A stretch of DNA of 64,000 nt. Origin: Anaeramoeba flamelloides. Taxonomy: Eukaryota; Metamonada; Anaeramoebidae. The translations under genes and the position numbers were made by a program. The stretch lies in NCBI GenBank assembly GCA_027625915.1, contig JANTQA010000023.1, positions 12,276,001-12,340,000 of the forward strand, given 5' to 3'. This document shows positions 39,459 through 61,002 of this stretch, one piece after another (position 1 is the first letter of the stretch; every line of letters begins with the position of its first letter). The notes under the pieces were generated by a model. It searched no databases. It was not told where the DNA came from and saw only the letters and a list, made by a program, of their open reading frames with translations.

Positions 39459-41914
39459 TAATAAAATAATTACAATTTTAATATTCATTTCTATACACTA
39501 GAAATTTTTTTTTTTAATAAAATAAAAAAAAAAAAACAAAAAATGAAACAAAAATTAAGACATTTATTTTATGAAATTATGTTTAGATCTAAATTCCAAT
39601 AATATTTGACACTTATTAGGTATAATAATGATTTCAATAAACAGTCAAATCTATTTATTATTTTGAATTTTTTATTTTTACTTAAATTAAAAAAAACCTA
39701 TTGGCAAAAAAAAAACTAAAATTAAAATGATTCTACTATAATTTACAACAAAGAAATACCAACAATTATCGAAATAACTATTTTTTTTTTATTATAAAAT
39801 AAATAAAAAATTCAAATTTTTACAATTTATTGGAAAAATAACTCAAATTTAGGAATTAAAAAAGATATTGGTCATTTTATTTTGTAAAAAAAGTCTTTTA
39901 AAAAAAATTTTTTAATTTTTTTTAAAATAATTCATTAAATCAAATAATGAAACATTATTGACAAAAACAATAACACCTCTAGTTATTGTCAACTTTAAAA
40001 AAAAATAATTACTGAATTTGCCAGAACTTGGTTCAATTTTTATTCTTTTGCTTTAACAAGAAAGTATGTGAATAATCATTAAAACATTAAATTAAAAATA
40101 CTCTTAGTTACAAAATAAATTGAACACAATTTTATTTCAGTTTCCCTAAAAAAGAATCTAGATCAAGTAACTTTTCAAATTTTTGGTTTGCTAAAAAGAA
40201 ACATAAATTATTAATTTCCTTTTAGAATTGGGAACTTTGATGATTTATTTTAAATCTTGGCATGTGATACATTTATTTTAAAGACTGAATGGAATTTTTG
40301 ATACTTTTATTTTGAAATTAACAGTATTCACAAAATACTTTTTTAAATCCTCTAAAATTCAACTAAAAATATATAAAAATATTTTACAAGTTGACTTTCT
40401 CTAAATAATAGTCAACAACGCAATATTAATTCTTTTTCCTGGACCACTAAGAACCTAAAGATTAAAAAATATCAATAAGGTATAAAATTAACTTTTCTCA
40501 AATTGTTTAATTTTTCCAAACCTTCAGACTATTTCCTCATTGTCAGAATAAATAAAGTAATAAAAAAAAACAAATATTTATCAAATATCTGAGTTTAATA
40601 AGAAGATTTGTTTTTTATATTCTTAATATTTGAAAAAGAATATTTCAGATCTTTTAAATTTCAAGAAATTTAATAAATATTTGTGAATAAAATATTTGTA
40701 AATAAATACTTTTTTTTAACATCTTCCAAGTTTTCAATATTTGATTTTATTTTTATAAAATTTCAAAATAAGAATTATAGTTCAAGGTAGTTTGTTAATA
40801 CAAACTCTCAAGAAATTGCTAAAAGTGATATTTCTTCAAAATTAAATTTTTTTGCAAATTTTTGGTTTTTCAACTTTCAAAAAATCCAAAGAAAAAAGAT
40901 AAGCAGATCTTTTGACAAAAAATATAATTCGAAAAAATGAATTCTTTTAAAAAAGAGAACTTATTTCTCTAAAGCTAATAAAGGGGTTTCTTTTCAGGTT
41001 TAATCAAATATATGTTCGAAAAATAATTGTGCTATTGTCTTTGGAAAATCTTCAAGAATAGTTACTCTCATAAAACTATCTTTACATCAGAAATGGGAAA
41101 AAATATTTACTACCTTTTTATGAGTCTTTCTTGAACAAAAAGATTTTTTCAATTAATTAATTTGAACTTTGTTCTTTCTCGAATAAAAATGGAAAAGGCA
41201 AATGAAGTGAAAATTTTTTTAATTAAATTTTACATTTTTGAGATTTGGGAAACAATAACACTCAAAATGAGACAAAAAAGGAAACACCAAAATCATCGTA
41301 TTGGTTTATTGTTAACTTTTCAAAACTTGTGTTTTCTTTTTTGGAAGAAAGATTTTTTTTGTAAATTAGGAAAAAATATTTCCCTTTTGTGATATGGAAT
41401 AAGAATTTTATGATTTGATAAATAACCTTTAGCATAAAATAAAATTTATAGTCATCAATGCAGTGTGAAATTGGAGGAAGAAATATTTTCGAAAAGCACT
41501 TCTAGTTAAAATAAATAATTTGTTTTTCAAAACTTTTCAAATGTCTTAAGCAAGTTTGGATCCAAATTGTAATCCCCGTTTCCAGTCATACTTGGGAAAT
41601 CTTAAGAATTCATCAAAAGTATAAATGTTTTTAAATTTTGAAAGAAATAGTTTTCTTTGAACTACAAAATTTTAATATCTTTTTAACCACAAGTTTCAGA
41701 AAAACATCATTTCAAGTTTGTTTCAGAAAAAAAGAAATCCACTATATTCAAGAAAATAAACTCCAAATTTCTAAAAAGGTCAACAAATAAAAAATTTATT
41801 TTTTTATTTGGTCTTTTTTTTTTTTCATTGAATTTTTTTTAAAAACAACTAATCCCTAATCTTAACTTTCACACGGAAACAAACAACAACCAACTGTTAT
41901 TTTAAAATATACTG
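39459..41914. other. Upstream of Yak1 kinase, nothing recognised
   Basis: About 2.4 kb of AT-rich DNA. The open frame at 41162-41392 lacks domain signatures. The Yak1 promoter should lie at its right end. Confidence 0.4.
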
Positions 41915-50914
<9,000 letters not shown>

Positions 50915-51698
50915 TTTTTTGAATTTTTTATTTCTTTATTTTAGTTAAAAATAATACTGTATATTTTCAATTATAAATAATAATTTAAACATTATTTGTT
51001 TTTTTTTTTTTTCAAACAACATGACAAAATTTAAAGTTTTTTTTTATTTGATTTAATATGATATCAATTTAGACTATAAGGAAAAACTCAAAATTCCAGG
51101 AATAACCCTGAATATTTTTTTTGTAAAGACAGGAACTTTACTGTTTGAAACTCATTTGTTCTGATGTTTAAGAATTATTTTAAATTTTGAGAAAATTTTC
51201 AGCCTTTATTTGTGTTTTATGAGTTTTTGAGATAAAATTTTTCATAAATAATGATTGGCTATGGATATCTTTTTTTTAATTTTTTCAATATTTTCCATTC
51301 GGTTCCACTTTATATTAATGTTTCCCACTAATATCGGCAATGTCAATAGGGTTTTATTAAACAAAGTAGTTGCGGTAAATTCATATGGATGGATAGTTTA
51401 AGAAGTTCAAAGTTTCTTTTGTTTACCCTTAATTCAGTGAAACCAACTCCGCTATCATTGCAAATAATATTTATTGGTTTCCCTTTTTTAAAATTTTCTT
51501 ATAGTAATTCCTGTATTAATTCAATTGTTTATATCTCTTAATCACATTTTTTGGAATAATTAAAAAAATCGTATAAATCAGTAAATCATAGAGATAAGAT
51601 GACTGCTTTAAATAACTTTTTCTAATCCCAATTGAGAAATGATAATTTTTAGAAAATATTTTTATATCCGTTAAAAGTCTTTTGACAGTTCCTTTTTT
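50915..51698. other. Intergenic, nothing recognised
   Basis: Between the Yak1 stop codon and the LINE target site. AT-rich, no gene or repeat seen. Confidence 0.4.
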
Positions 51699-51714
51699 CA
51701 TTTTCGATTATATA
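51699..51714 (+). repeat. LINE target-site duplication, 5' copy
   Basis: CATTTTCGATTATATA, identical over 16 bp to 58436-58451 immediately after the LINE's terminal CAATAAAA. It defines the 5' boundary of the element. Confidence 0.92.
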
Positions 51715-51767
51715 TTTTTTATTTTTTTACATTTTACTTTTTCCAAAATTTCTTTTAATTTTAGAAA

Positions 51768-54234
51768 ATGTATAGAAAGAAGAGAACTTACACCAACATA
51801 TTGTACTTGAAGGGGGGACTCCCGCAACTTCCAAAGGACAGATGTGAGGATTACTTATCCGAACATCTGGGCGAAATTTGGAGCTCAGTAATTCATTACC
51901 AACATTTCAAGGTAATGAATTACGTAATGGAAGAAGAAGAAAAAAATAAAAAAAAAAAATTTATTTTTTAAGGGGCGCAGGACATTTGAACATGAAGTAG
52001 CCAAAACAGGGCCTATGTTCACAAAACTGGAATTCAGCACCACTTGGAAAGCCACAGAAGCATATAATGCACTCTACAATTATCCTATTGTCATTGACAA
52101 TAGGATAATTGAGGTAATATACTCTAATTCAAGCTCTTTATTGAGCATTCTTCCTTATTTAACACCTTATAACCCCTCTGGATATAAGGCTTTTAGAGGT
52201 TATAAATTGGAATCTCCCGACTCCAATTACTCGGCAAATAAAGACAAAAGTCCCCACCGAGGCCCGATTGGGTATACCCCTCAAAACTCAGGGATAGGGA
52301 TACACTATAAATATCCCGAAAATTATTATACTGAAGGTGAAAGGCTCTCTCAACAGTCTTACAAAAAAAGAGAGATGAGCAAAAGAACCCCTCAGAGAAA
52401 CAATAGGTCAAGAACCTATAGAGAAGAGAACTCAAAAGAAAATCAATTGGGGAAAAAAACCCATATGAGTTATAGAAATGCGGTTAAATATAACCCTAAA
52501 AAAGACTTAGAGAATAAAAAGAAAGAAAAAAACACTCAAAAAAGAGATATATTCTCAAAAAATGCTCTCTTTGTAATAGGTAAAAAAGAGAATATTCTAG
52601 AAACAACAGAAAAACAAAATATTGAGAAACACTTCATGAGTTTCAACCCCATTAAAATTGAAAAAAAAAACTCAAAAACAGGGAAAAATTATTTTATTGT
52701 TTATTTTAAAGATGAGAGAATGAGAAATAGGGCCCTCATAATGAAGGACACTATAATAAATAATACAACAATCACAGTCAAAAAAGCTCTAAAAAAATCA
52801 CTCAATCAAAATAATAAAAAAAATAATAACCCTAACTCAAAAGAAAGAAAAACAAAAATAAAAACTATTGAAGAAATATCTCAAACAATAAAAGATATCA
52901 AAAAAGAACAAGAAGAAAGTTTAAAAATAATTCAAGAAAAAATAAAAAAAACTAAAAGAAGAGAAAAAAAAAATAAATAAAGATTCACAAAAAGAATTAA
53001 AAAGACTACTCAAAGATAAAATAAAACTAAAATTAGAGGTAGAAATGGGTATAAACATACAACCCAATCCTGACCTAAATAATGATCAAAAAAATAAAAA
53101 CAAGAATAAAATTGAGAATCTCGAAAAAAATAAAGAAAACACTCAAGAAATAAAAACAGACAATCTAGATAAACAACTAACACAAAAGGATCAAAATAAA
53201 AACTTAGAGAACAAAAAACACAAAAAAATGAAAAATTAGAAAAAAAAAATCGAAAAAATGAAAAACCAGAAAAAAACGAAAAAAATGAAAAATCAAAAAA
53301 AAACCTAAAAAAAACACAAAAAAAAACCAAAAAAAAAAAAAAAATAAAAACACAAAAAAAAAAAAATCTCTAAATCTAAAAAAGGTATAACTCTTGATCA
53401 AAGTGACACCGAGGAATCAAACCTTAATTCAAAATCAGGAAAATTTGATATAACAGACCCTCTTTGCGGCGGAAGCTCAAACCCACGAGGAGGAATATCT
53501 GCTACACCAAAACCTGATTTGGGGGATTCCACTCTTACCAATGAACTGAATTCCGAAGTTCAGAGAATGGACAGCGAATTAAGTGTAATAAAGGGGAAAA
53601 AAATCACTTGATCAAAAGGAAAAAGAAAAAGAAAAAGAAAAGAAGAATGAAAAGAAAAAAACAATAGAAGGGAAAAAAACAAAAAAAAACAAAAATGAAA
53701 AATTCAGAAAACGAATCCAAGGTTAAATTGCAAAGAAGAGGAGAACAAAAAAGAGTGGTAATAAGCCCAGATTCAGAATCCTCAACATCAGAATCTGAAC
53801 TAGAGAGTCACTCGGATACATCAGAATCCTCAAACTCTCAAAATCTGAAGAGAGTATAAACTCCTCAGACTCCTTAAATACTTCGGACACTGATGATTCC
53901 TCACCAGAAAATGAAGAATTATTAATAAACAATAATATCAACAATAGCAATAATAATAATAATAAAATAAAAATAAAAAGAAAAGAATTGGAAGAGGTAG
54001 GAGAAAAAATTAAAAAAAAAATATAATATAAAAGAAATCCAATTCGACACAAACAGCAAAACAGGTAAATATAATGGAACTAAATGCCTAAAATGCAAAA
54101 GCCCCAACAGATCGAAAAAGAGGCTCTATTGTAACACTTGTAACGATAAGAAACAATATGTAGACGAAATGGTGTGCTACTATTTCGATCTTTTCAATGA
54201 AATCGTGGACCTGAAAGGGGAAGCGGAATATTGA
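51768..54234 (+). CDS. LINE ORF1: RRM-containing RNA-binding protein (frames interrupted)
   Basis: Begins ATG at 51768 (MYRKKRTYTNILYLKGG). First RRM-like fold: TNILYLKGGL strand, helix PKDRCEDYLSEHLGEIW, VIHYQHF, then after an A-run shift (near 51950) GPMFTKLEFSTTWKATEAYN and IIEVIYS. Second: NALFVIGKKENI, EKQNIEKHFMSF, KNYFIVYFKDERMRNRAL and NTTITVKKAL (52555-52790). Then come Lys/Glu/Asn-rich coiled-coil-like sequence, an acidic Ser-rich stretch (ISPDSESSTSESELESHSDT), and near the end a zinc finger CLKC-x11-CNTC before the TGA at 54232. Several shifts occur in poly-A tracts (about 51950, 52980, 53240-53370, 53600-53700). ORF1 proteins of LINEs bind the element RNA and form the RNP. Confidence 0.75.
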
Positions 54235-57200
54235 AAAGAAAAAAAATCAAAAAAATATCAATAGATAACTGGGGGGCTATTGATATTAACAACAATCGAA
54301 CCCCCAAAGAAGAGATTTTACTGGGATCATTAATTCAAACAGATGAAAACCCAGAAAAATCCCAAAATCTTCTAAACTCTCTAAAACTTAAAAAAAGAGA
54401 GAATATATACAGAGATAAAGAAGATTTTATTAAATGGTACAGAACTGATTTCGAAAACCCCTTAGGACAACCAATTATTTTTAAGATTGAATCTAACAGG
54501 GGGAAAAAGAATCGTGGAACATACCAAAAACAAAAGGATTTTTAGAAAACTGAAAAAAATCCTCAAAAAATGAAATAAAAAAATGGAAGATAACAACCAT
54601 AAACTGTCATCAACTGAGAGAATGGCTTTCACAAACGATCAAATACTCATATTATCGTACCTATGAAACCAGACAAACAGCAAGATATAGTGACAAAAAA
54701 TACTATAGGAAGAAATATCCAAAAAAAGCTAAACTTCCAAAACTATTCAGAAACATCTACAACTACACAGTTGAAGAAATCAAGAAAAATCTCAAGATCT
54801 CTTTTACCCATAGCAAAAAAATAGTTAAATATGGGAAAATAGGGACATATGAAGACAAAAACTTCGGATGTATTAGGAAAGTGGGAAGAAGAAACAAACT
54901 TATCTTCAAAACCACAGAAAAATTCCTATCTATTTTAGAGATCTTCTCAATAATTAATAATCCTATACCTTTAAGGATATTAAGAAGAGGAGAGAAGGAA
55001 ATAGAAATCTGGGATGATTCCATCAAAATTAATGAATATCAAGAAATATTCATTAAGAAGACTCAAACAATAAACCAAAATATCAAAATGCTAAAATATG
55101 ACCAAAATAAAATCCCTAAATTTATATCCAGAGGAAACACCGCACAAATTGAAAGCGAAATTTACCTAAAAATCGCAACATTCAATGTGGGAGGATTAGG
55201 AAAGGATATCAAAACAGAAGCAATGGAAATGTTCCTTTACCAAAATAACATTGACATTGCCCTAATTCAAGAGACCAGGAAAAGTAGCTCAGTATACTTA
55301 AGGAAATACAGAGCAATCTCTAAAAAATCATATGGCTCAAAGGGTAATAAAGGAGGTCTAGCAATTTTATTTAAACCATTCCTGAAACTTTTCATTACAG
55401 AAAAGCTAATAGACCACGAAGACATAATGGGGATCAATCTAAATGATCTTTCAATAGTAAATTGCTATGGAAGACAAAGAGACCCAGAAGGAAAGATAGA
55501 CTTTCCTGAAATCTTTAAAAACAAATTAAAAAAACATTTGCGCAAACTGGAAAATACGCAAAATTCTCATAGCAGGAGATTTCAATTTAAGTAATGAACA
55601 ACTAGATGAAATACCCCAAATAGAGAATAATAATTTTAAAATTCGAAAAAATGAAAAACCCTCAAGAAAAAGAAACATTGACCATATAATATCAAAAAAC
55701 ATACAATTCAAGACAAAAATAAACAAATGTATCACATCATCACTGATACCTAAAGAAAAACAAAAAATGAAAATAAAAAATAACCAAAAAAAAATAAATA
55801 AAGAAAAAATTGAAAGTGTAAGACTCTCAGACCACAAAATGGTCATAAATAAAATAAAAATTGAAAAAGACCTAGAGATCAAACAGATCTACTCATGTAG
55901 AGAAGAGTCAAAATTTCAAGAAGAATTTATATTATACTTCAAGGATAAAGAACTCAACGAAAAAAACTTCTCAAATTTTAAAAAAAAATTCACAAAAATC
56001 ATTCATATCATTCAGGACTTAAAGTATGAAGACTACATTACAATCCAAAAAATGATAGAATTTATAGTAGATCCATACACTAAAAAAACAATCACCAGAG
56101 AAAAAAAAAAAAACTGGAATAAAATTCTGAAAAAAATTAATTCAGAATTTAGACTAAATAATATAAACTGGTGGAAACACTACAATAGAATCAGAGGAAA
56201 CAGCCTCAAAATGATCAAAAATAATCCTAAAATGGAATATGAGTATCAAGCTCATATTGATTCCATTAAGAAAGAGATCAGCAAAAAATTCTTAAAAGAA
56301 ATTCAAGAAACCAAAAATTTCTTTAGTAATGAAGAATCCTCTAATACATACTTTGAAAAAAAAGAAATAGAAGAACAAATAAAATGGATAAAAAACAAAT
56401 CAGTCAAACAATTTGACAAAATATATCTATATAAAAAAGATTCGAGAAAAATAGAGGATAAAAAATACCAAGAAAATTATTCCAAATTTATAGATACTCT
56501 TCAAAGAATATTTCAAAACTGGATCAAAAACCCAGAAAGGAATAACCTAAAATATATAAAAGAGAGAGATCTTCTCTTTTTACATAAGAAAGGAGATGAA
56601 GGAATAACTCTCAATTATAGACCAATTTCAATTAATAATGCTCTGGCAAGGATTTTCTTAAAACTTGTCTACAAGAGAATCGAACGATCATGGGAACATA
56701 TTACCCCAGCTCAATTCGGTTTCAGGAAACAATTTGACACTAGGATTGCAGTCAAAAATTTCTTGAAAAAATTCAAAGAAGAAAAAGGGAAAAGAAAATC
56801 AGGCCACACATGGGCAGTAACTATTGACCTTGCCAAATGTTTCGACTCAGTCCCTCATAGACTAATTGTCGAAACAGCCCCAAAATTCATTAAAGATCCT
56901 CTAATTAGAGAATTTATCAAACAATACTATGCTGGAGATGGAACTGGGGTATACCAGGGAGATCCATTATCCCCTATCATTTTTGCATATATAAGCCATT
57001 TTATATTGCAAAAAATGCAACCGCACGCTATACATACTCAAATGTATGCAGATGATCTAATTCTTATAATGGAAGGAATATCCGAAAACAAAATAGACGA
57101 GCAATTAAAAAGCAGCATCTACCCCATTATAGAAAAATATGGTCTTACAGTAAATGACACTAAGACCGAAAAAGTAACAGCTTTAAAAAAGATAAAGTAT

Positions 57201-58139
57201 TTAGGTATATGGCTGAATAAGAAAGAGCACATTAAGAAAAACCTACTGAAGGCAAAAGATAATTACCAAAAGTATATATACATATATGCTAACGGGACTT
57301 TATCGAATGCCCTCAAAATACAACTATTTAAAGCAGTAATACTACCCCAAGTACTATATGGTTTAGATATCTTTAATCTAACCCAAACAGATTACAATGA
57401 GATTGATACTTGGGTCAACAAAAGACTTAAAAAAATTATCAAAATACAACGGGGTACTCCCACTGACATTCTAAAATGGGAGACCAGAACTGAGCCCACT
57501 TCTCACATGATCCTTTCAAGGAAGGCTAATTTCATTAAGAAATTAAAGCTTTTAGAACTGGATCATCTAGCCGAAGACCTCCAACTAGATGTAATCGAAG
57601 GTATAGATTGGGAAAACATGGGGAAAAAAGAGATCAAAAAAAAACTCCATCAAACTCACATAAAATCGATACAAGACAAAGTAGATTCATCTAAGGAGGA
57701 AGAAAATTGGAAATTAAAGAGATATCTCAAAATCAGCCAATTTCCAGAAAACTTCAGCGAAAAACAACCCTATTTAAACTGGCGATCATCTACTACCCTA
57801 TTCAAACTCAAATCATTCTGTAATGGATTGAACAGGTATACATACAAATGGGAAAAAGGAGTAGACTCAAAAATCTGCCCATGTTGTAAAAAAAAAATTG
57901 ACGATGTCGACCATTTCATCTGGGAATGTAAAAAGTACGAAAGAGCTAGAAGAGATTGGAAAAAACAAATCAAAGAGAACAAAATTTTTGATTATAACAT
58001 AATAATCAAGAAGGACACAGACACATTACTGAGAATTATGAACCAAAAAGAAATCTATGACCCTACAATAGACTACTTTTTGACTAATATGACTCAACAT
58101 GCAATCAAGAAAAAGGAACTCAAAGCAAATAAAACTTAA
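54231..58139 (+). CDS. LINE ORF2: APE endonuclease + reverse transcriptase + CCHC finger (frames interrupted)
   Basis: Overlaps the ORF1 stop; no ATG at its start. Endonuclease motifs: IATFNVGGLGKD, IALIQETR, NKGGLAILF, IVNCYGRQRDPEG, LIAGDFNLS, RNIDHIIS and LSDHKMVI. RT: GITLNYRPISINNALARIF, PAQFGFRKQFDT, motif A VTIDLAKCFDSVPH, motif B GVYQGDPLSPIIFAYI, motif C MYADDLILIM, then YGLTVNDTKTEK and KYLGIWL. C-terminal finger CPCCKKKIDDVDHFIWEC (near 57880-57930). At least two frame shifts (about 54545-54580 and 55510-55550), both in or beside A-rich runs; the rest from ~55530 to 58139 is open. The enzyme would nick genomic DNA and copy the element RNA at the nick. Confidence 0.9.
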
Positions 58140-58435
58140 GAGTAAACCTTCCAAAGAACTCTAAACTACTCAATTCACTAAACTTTTTACTTATTTTACC
58201 CTTATTCACTTATTTATTTCTTTATTCTTCATTTTTTTACCCTATCTTTATTTTTTTTTTAACTCTTCTCCTTTTTTTTTTACTTCTCCTTTTTATTTAG
58301 AAAACTAAATTAGGATTAAAATACTCCCAATGACTGTGTCTTTAGATACTCTTTGAATTGGAAGTCTCAAATTTAGTCACTTCAAAATTCTCTCTTTAAC
58401 AGATTAGACATGTTGTCTAACCCTTAGCAATAAAA
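58140..58435 (+). other. LINE 3' untranslated region
   Basis: Pyrimidine-rich first half, then a ~140-bp block (58297-58434) that is the part conserved in the truncated copy at 22488-22644. It ends CCCTTAGCAATAAAA directly at the target duplication. Conservation of only this end suggests it contains the site used to prime reverse transcription. Confidence 0.8.
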
Positions 58436-58451
58436 CATTTTCGATTATATA
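58436..58451 (+). repeat. LINE target-site duplication, 3' copy
   Basis: CATTTTCGATTATATA, identical to 51699-51714. Confidence 0.92.
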
Positions 58452-59057
58452 AGACATTTTCAAAAAAAAATCTGGTATTTTTTTTTACCTTTCATCAAAA
58501 ATCCTCTTTTTTATTAGAGCTATTCATTAACCGTCAATAATAAATTAAGTTAAATGTTAATACCGATTGAATCAATTACATAGGTATTTATTTCAAAATA
58601 TGTTTGTTGAAATAATCCATTAAATAAAATAAATAACACACTGTTTTGGAAAAAAACATGTACAACCATTTTCAATAAAAAACCCAAAAATTAAAAAAGG
58701 CTTTAAAAAATGTGAGTCACTTTTATTTAATAGTCACCAAAACAATTTTTTTTTCGAATTTAATAAAAACGTATATTATACTAAGAATAGATCAAATTCT
58801 ATCCCACGGTTAATTATAAATACAATATGAAGTCAAATATTATGTTTTGGTATTTATCATGAGTATCTCCCCGATCAAGATTATAAAATATTTTCCAGTC
58901 TAAGGTACACATTTGTGGTAAATTTTCGAGGTGTGGTAAAGGTTTTGAATCGATATAAGAAAAAAAAATTATTTTTCAAAATAATCAAAATTGAAATCCA
59001 TTTTTAAATTTTTACTTTGATTTTTTTTTTTATTATTTTTTTGAAAACCTAATCCTA
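58452..59057. other. Intergenic, nothing recognised
   Basis: AT-rich flank of the LINE without visible genes or repeats. Confidence 0.4.
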
Positions 59058-59545
59058 TCCGAATTTTTTTTATTACAAGATCTCGAGTCACTAGGTGAAA
59101 ACTTGTTATTATAAGGTTACTAAAACATGAAAATGATTGTCGAGAAATCATATTTATTTCTATTGGAATTTTATTTGATCTAAGATTGAAGAGAAAAATG
59201 GGAATTGATGTTTTCTTCTCATAGTTTCTCACATATTTGAGTTTTTCTATCTTTTTAATATAATTCATTGATTATTTAGTTTTATAACCAATGGATATCA
59301 ACTATCCTTTGATTTGCATTATTCTACTAATTTCTTATTTGTTCTTCAAATGTAAATTATAAAAAATAATTGATATTTGGAAAAAAATAATTTTTTTTGA
59401 TTCACCTTTGACTAAAACAAAGATTATATAGATTGTTCGATTTTACTTCATATAGATAACAACAATTCTCCAATTTTCATAAGTCTACTAATTTTTTATT
59501 TGTTCTTGAAAGGATTCAATTATTTAAAAAAATAATATTTGTATA
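59058..59545 (+). repeat. Interspersed repeat, copy 3 of 3, with a duplicated tail
   Basis: Homologous to 34467-34900 (TTTTATTACAAGAT, AAGGTTACTAAAACATGAAA, GGAATTTTATTTGATCT, ATATCAACTATCCTTTGATT). The terminal ~100 bp with ATTCTACTAATTTCTTATTT then GTTCTT recurs once more at ~59440-59545 (AAGTCTACTAATTTTTTATT). Confidence 0.55.
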
Positions 59546-59728
59546 AATTTTTTGGCAACTTTTGACAGATACATAGTTTATATAAGAAAACAATTTCATA
59601 ATTAAAATCTCGATTTTTGAAAATATATCTTGAATTGAAATAGAAACAGTACAATCATTTTTAAATTCACAAATTCGCAGATTTTAAATTTTGAAAATGA
59701 AAAAATCTAAATAAATTTATTGTTTCAG

Positions 59729-60650
59729 AGAGTGTTGTGGAGTGCCATCAAGTGCTAGATTTTCTTGAGGTTTTATGTTTTATTTGTTAAGTTTTCTAGG
59801 TTTTTTTGGGGTTTTCTATTTTATTCGTGAAGTATTCTAGGTTTTTGTTACTTTTTGAAATAAACCGAAAATTTATTAAAATTTTATGTTTATTTCAAAA
59901 AGTAAAAAAAACCTAATGAAAATCAATAGATTTTTGAGAAAAATAGAAAACCTCAAAAAAAAAACTAACGAAAATCTATTGATTTTCCAAATAAACAAAA
60001 AACTCAAGAAAACATAAATGTGTTTTTTTTTAATTTCTAGAATTAAAAAAAAACTAATGACGCTTTTCCCGAATTCAAAAGAATTGAGTTAAAATTTGTG
60101 AGTTTACTCTATTCTTTTAAATTCTGGAAAATCTAACGAAAAGTGCCTTCGAGTTCCGTCAAGTGCCTAGGTTTTTTTTTAATTTAAGAAATAAAACGAA
60201 AATTTCAAAAATTTTCGATTTATTTCTTAAATATAAAAAAAAAACTAACAGTGGTTTTCTTGAGGTTTTCTATTTTATTTATGAAGTGTTCTAGGCTATT
60301 TTTAGGTTTTAAAATAAACAGAAAATTTTAATAAATTTTCGGTTTATTCCAAAAAAACCCGAAAAAACCTAGAAAATCTATTGATTTTCAAAATAAATAG
60401 AAAACTCTAAAAAACCTAACGAAAATCTATTGATTTTACAAATAAACAGAAAACTCAAGAAAACCTAATGGCGCTTTTCCAAGATTTAAAAGAATAGAGA
60501 AAAATCTTTGATTTTACTCGATTCTTTTAAATTTTGGAAAAGCTCACGGCAGTTTTTTTTAATTTGAGTAATAAACAGAAAATTAAATAGATTTTCGATT
60601 CATTTGGCAAATTAAAAAAAACCTAACATCAAACAGGGTAATTTTGTTGA
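59729..60650. repeat. Palindromic-module array 5
   Basis: Opens GAGTGTTGTGGAGTGCCATC then AAGTGCTAG. Modules include a stem near 59850-59908 (TACTTTTTGAAATAAACCG ... GTTTATTTCAAAAAGTA), two CTTTTCC-[AATTC/GATTT]-AAAAGAAT stems (60062-60135 and 60474-60545), a TTTAATTTAAGAAATAAAAC ... TTTATTTCTTAAATATAAA stem, and repeated AACGAAAATCTATTGATTTT. A linker GTGCCTTCGAGTTCCGTCAA then GTGCCTAG lies at ~60140-60168. Confidence 0.75.
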
Positions 60651-61002
60651 ATCACCTCTCTTCAATAATTTTAAAAAAAAATGAAAAAATTGATTTTTTC
60701 TTATTTTAATAAATCTTATTCTAAAAATAATAATTGAACATAAACTCTGAATAAAAATTAGGTTATTAGTACTTATTCTAATCCAAATTGAATAAATTAT
60801 CGGGTTTAATAAAATTTTTCCAAGAGTAACAAATTTGAAAAAAAATTATTAATTACAATTTTTTTTGAGAACATTTTGGGAATAAGCAAAATTATTTGAA
60901 ATTTTCTAAAAAGCATTAATCCATTTGTAAAATATATTAAGCAAACAATTTTTTATTTAATAAACCTTCCTCGGTATTGTATTAACAATTGAGGCTGGTG
61001 TT

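Larger units (their letters stand above)
51715..58435 (+). mobile_element. Full-length APE-type LINE (non-LTR retrotransposon), 6,721 bp
   Basis: Bounded by a perfect 16-bp target duplication. It has a ~53-nt 5' leader (T/A-rich), ORF1 with two RRM-like folds, an acidic Ser-rich linker and a CX2CX11CX2C finger, ORF2 with apurinic-type endonuclease, reverse transcriptase and a C-terminal CCHC finger, and a ~300-nt 3' UTR ending AACCCTTAGCAATAAAA with no long poly-A. All catalytic motifs of endonuclease and RT are present. The frames are broken in several places, apparently mostly at A-runs, although the target duplication is pristine. Clade is not certain: APE plus CCHC plus RRM-type ORF1 is compatible with the L1/Tx1 group or the I/Jockey group; no RNase H domain was seen. 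Relatives in the window lie at 17560-18130, 22488-22644 and perhaps 46090-46315. Confidence 0.95.

Noticed and set aside
41162-41392. Open frame upstream of Yak1 as an extra exon
   Set aside because: No Yak1-like sequence and no phase-compatible splice into the kinase.
52193-53401. Phe/Leu-rich minus-strand frames over the LINE
   Set aside because: Antisense of Lys/Asn-rich ORF1; no independent evidence.
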